A stretch of DNA of 14,034 bases from JBKHHU01 sp046539045 (GTDB taxonomy: Bacteria; Planctomycetota; Phycisphaerae; SM23-33): NCBI GenBank assembly GCA_046539045.1, contig JBKHHU010000079.1:1-14034 (forward strand), in the 5' to 3' direction. A program made the translations under genes and the position numbers. Below are positions 13,989-14,034 of the stretch, piece by piece; position 1 is the stretch's first letter, and each line of letters starts with the position of its first letter. The notes under the pieces are model-generated. The model was not told where the DNA came from. It worked only from the letters and a program-made list of their open reading frames with translations, and did not search any database.

Positions 13989-14028
13989 CTGCCGAAAACT
14001 GCGGAAAACTACGGAAAGCTACGAAAAA
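13989..14028. repeat. four tandem 10-bp units with phased A-runs
   Basis: The units are CTGCCGAAAA, CTGCGGAAAA, CTACGGAAAG and CTACGAAAAA. The A-runs recur every 10 bp, close to one helical turn, which would be expected to bend the DNA. The array stops near the window edge, so its full extent and its link to any gene on the right are unknown. Confidence 0.6.
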
Positions 14029-14034
14029 AACAAT

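Larger units (their letters stand above)
13714..14034. other. gene-free stretch after tRNA-Ser
   Basis: No credible gene lies in these 321 bases. The open frames here are by-products of the tRNA and its copies. The stretch holds two terminators, the inverted and direct tRNA-derived repeats, a perfect 7-bp hairpin GGCACAG-TCGT-CTGTGCC at 13950-13967, and a 10-bp-period repeat at the end. Confidence 0.6.

Noticed and set aside
1..14034. CRISPR array, insertion sequence or integrase
   Set aside because: No regularly spaced repeats, transposase or recombinase coding sequence was found on either strand.

Overview
The window carries a Tad (tight adherence, Flp-type) pilus assembly locus on the minus strand. 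It is flanked on the right by a plus-strand tRNA-Ser and on the left by a truncated gene joined to a foreign fragment. The organism is most likely a planctomycete or a relative (inference, moderate to low confidence). The reasons are an FHA domain fused to a CpaF/TadA ATPase, a large membrane Ser/Thr kinase with a TPR-like tail inside the pilus operon, RHS-repeat sequence nearby, fairly high GC and frequent GTG starts. No 16S or other taxonomic marker is present.

Layout in order of minus-strand transcription, from high to low coordinates: a stand-alone CpaF-type ATPase (13389-12262); a second small prepilin (12265-12083); the main Flp prepilin (12021-11806); a CpaA/TadV prepilin peptidase (11790-11194); a TadE-like pseudopilin with an unusual two-helix N-terminal extension (11190-10270); a 154-bp gap with two hairpins; a 942-residue Hanks-type Ser/Thr kinase (10115-7287); a large TadG-like protein (7261-5183); a classical TadE pseudopilin (5160-4537); an unrecognised single-helix membrane protein (4528-3932); CpaB/RcpC (3906-3082); an FHA-CpaF fusion ATPase (3063-1189); TadB (1192-305); and the first codons of a gene in the tadC position (from 305). 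Most gaps are under 30 bp, and several stop and start codons overlap as ATGA or TGATG, so this reads as one or two operons.

How the parts fit together: the prepilin peptidase would process the two Flp prepilins and the TadE/TadG pseudopilins. A CpaF ATPase with TadB and TadC would form the inner-membrane motor, and CpaB would act at the envelope channel. No secretin (RcpA/CpaC), TadZ/CpaE or CpaD is visible, so they must lie elsewhere or be replaced. The distinctive part is that the operon encodes both a Ser/Thr kinase and an ATPase with an intact phosphothreonine-binding FHA domain. This suggests, as a hypothesis, a pilus motor gated by phosphorylation.

At the left edge the tadC-position reading frame loses sense after about 42-45 codons. 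A +1-shifted frame then encodes an RHS/YD-repeat peptide up to the edge. This is either a real rearrangement or an assembly chimera. At the right, the tRNA-Ser(CGA) has its own promoter and terminator. About 170 bp downstream lies a near-perfect copy of its 3' end, and between them an inverted copy of its T-arm. A second strong terminator, a hairpin and a 10-bp-period repeat with phased A-runs follow at the window end.
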